Source: Armatimonadota bacterium (GTDB taxonomy: Bacteria; Armatimonadota; Armatimonadia; Armatimonadales; Armatimonadaceae). From it: DNA of 6,387 nt. The notes under the pieces were generated by a model. That model made no database searches. It saw nothing but the letters and a program-made list of their open reading frames with translations, and was not told the DNA's origin. Location: assembly GCA_014380985.1 (NCBI GenBank), contig JACMIU010000697.1, forward strand, positions 1 through 6,387, given 5' to 3'. Below, in pieces: positions 5,760 to 6,387 of the stretch; within the stretch, counting starts at the first letter, position 1; every line of letters starts with the position of its first letter. A program made the position numbers and the translations under genes.

Positions 5760-6387
5760 TGGAACGCCGCCGTCAGCAAATCGCCTTTTCGCGCCTGTAA
5801 ATCGGCGTATACCTGCGGCGCGTCGGTTGGCGCGAACGGTTGCCCCAACACCCCTTGCAGGTTGAGTTTGCCGCGCCTCAGTAAATCCAGAACGTCGCGT
5901 AAATCCTGCGGGCGCGTGTCGCGGGAAAACAGCACGGTCAGTTCGCGGTGGAACGCCGGGATATACGGAAACGCCACCGATTCAGGGTAAGAGCCCTGCA
6001 CCAGATAGCGGGCAGGAACCTCCGGCGTATCGTCCCTGCCTGTTTCGCGGGCGATGAGTGCCGCTTGATTCGCCGCGCCGTCAAAGCCCGTCGCGTCTAC
6101 CACAATATCCGCACCGTTAGGCAGGACGGCGCGTACCGCTTTGGCGATGGAATCGGGTGCGGCGACAACCGCCTCGATTCCGGCACGGCGTAGGGCGTCG
6201 GCGCGGGCGGGCAACGTGTCCACCCCGATCACCCGCGCCCCGGAAACGGCGTGAACCCGCGCCGCGAGATGCCCGACCGTGCCTAAGCCGATCACGGCAA
6301 CCGTTTCCCACGGGAGCGGGCGGCTCATTTTCGCGCCGCGCAAACAAATAGCGGCGAGTTTCGTCAGCACCGCCGTGTGAAGCGAAA
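5744..6387 (-). CDS. Zinc-type medium-chain alcohol dehydrogenase, 5' end outside window
   Basis: The frame remains open to the window edge, so the GTG at 6370 is probably internal. About 213 C-terminal residues are visible. They contain the Rossmann NAD(P)-binding fold of MDR dehydrogenases: ETVAVIGLGTVG with the GxGxxG glycines at 6289-6272, then GARVIGVD, whose Asp after strand 2 favours NAD over NADP. Later come ADIVVDATGFD and the substrate-side strands LVQGSYPESVAFPYIPAFHR (within the 20-residue limit). The C-terminal FAPTDAPQVYADLQ...LLTAAFQW is typical of the family ('P.EAP.AY..L'). The N-terminal GroES-like domain with the catalytic zinc ligands lies beyond the window. Such enzymes oxidise alcohols, polyols or sugar derivatives; the substrate cannot be called. 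It overlaps the downstream membrane protein gene by 16 nt, so the two form one transcription unit. Confidence 0.88.
   Translation of the reverse strand, partial: SLHTAVLTKLAAICLRGAKMSRPLPWETVAVIGLGTVGHLAARVHAVSGARVIGVDTLPARADALRRAGIEAVVAAPDSIAKAVRAVLPNGADIVVDATGFDGAANQAALIARETGRDDTPEVPARYLVQGSYPESVAFPYIPAFHRELTVLFSRDTRPQDLRDVLDLLRRGKLNLQGVLGQPFAPTDAPQVYADLQARKGDLLTAAFQWSPE
5747..5750 (-). promoter_or_regulatory. Possible ribosome binding site deciding the membrane protein start
   Basis: GGAG lies just before the dehydrogenase stop codon (5746-5744) and 8 nt ahead of a GTG at 5738-5736, in frame with the membrane protein. The ATG at 5759 has only a loose GGCGG upstream. The spacing favours GTG, and the coding sequence would then begin 5 nt after the dehydrogenase stop. 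Confidence 0.4.

Overview
The window is a GC-rich stretch of bacterial chromosome, tightly packed with genes. It holds seven protein-coding genes; the first and last are cut by the window edges. I see no RNA genes, CRISPR array, insertion sequence or phage gene. One gene encodes a lipoprotein with a clear lipobox and another encodes an MscL channel, so the host is an ordinary bacterium. The phylum cannot be read from the sequence. Armatimonadota would be my low-confidence guess from codon style and gene mix.

Layout from left to right. Positions 1-1374 (+) hold the 3' part of a GH13 alpha-amylase-family enzyme with all three catalytic acids in view. Its end overlaps by 38 bp the end of a convergent gene, 1337-2377 (-), for a TPR lipoprotein. 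A short, AT-richer divergent control region follows (about 2368-2465). It contains a good sigma70-type promoter on the + strand and repeated AACGG elements. This promoter should drive a two-gene unit: a SIMPL/DUF541 protein without a signal peptide (2466-3134) and, 9 nt later, a 383-residue protein (3144-4295). The second protein looks like the two beta-sandwich ends of an MGH1-like (clan GH-G/GH63-like) glucosidase joined without the catalytic (alpha/alpha)6 barrel. On the opposite strand and converging on this unit with a 15 bp gap is mscL (4311-4790, -), with its own promoter in the 99 bp gap upstream. Further right, a 3-helix membrane protein of unknown function (4890-5759, -) is translationally coupled to the end of a zinc-type medium-chain alcohol dehydrogenase whose 5' part lies beyond the window (5744-6387, -).

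How the genes may work together is mostly inference. The amylase and the barrel-less glucosidase-like protein both point to alpha-glucan or oligosaccharide handling, but they are in separate transcription units. The most unusual item is the barrel-less protein and its pairing with a cytosolic SIMPL protein. The rest is ordinary housekeeping content.
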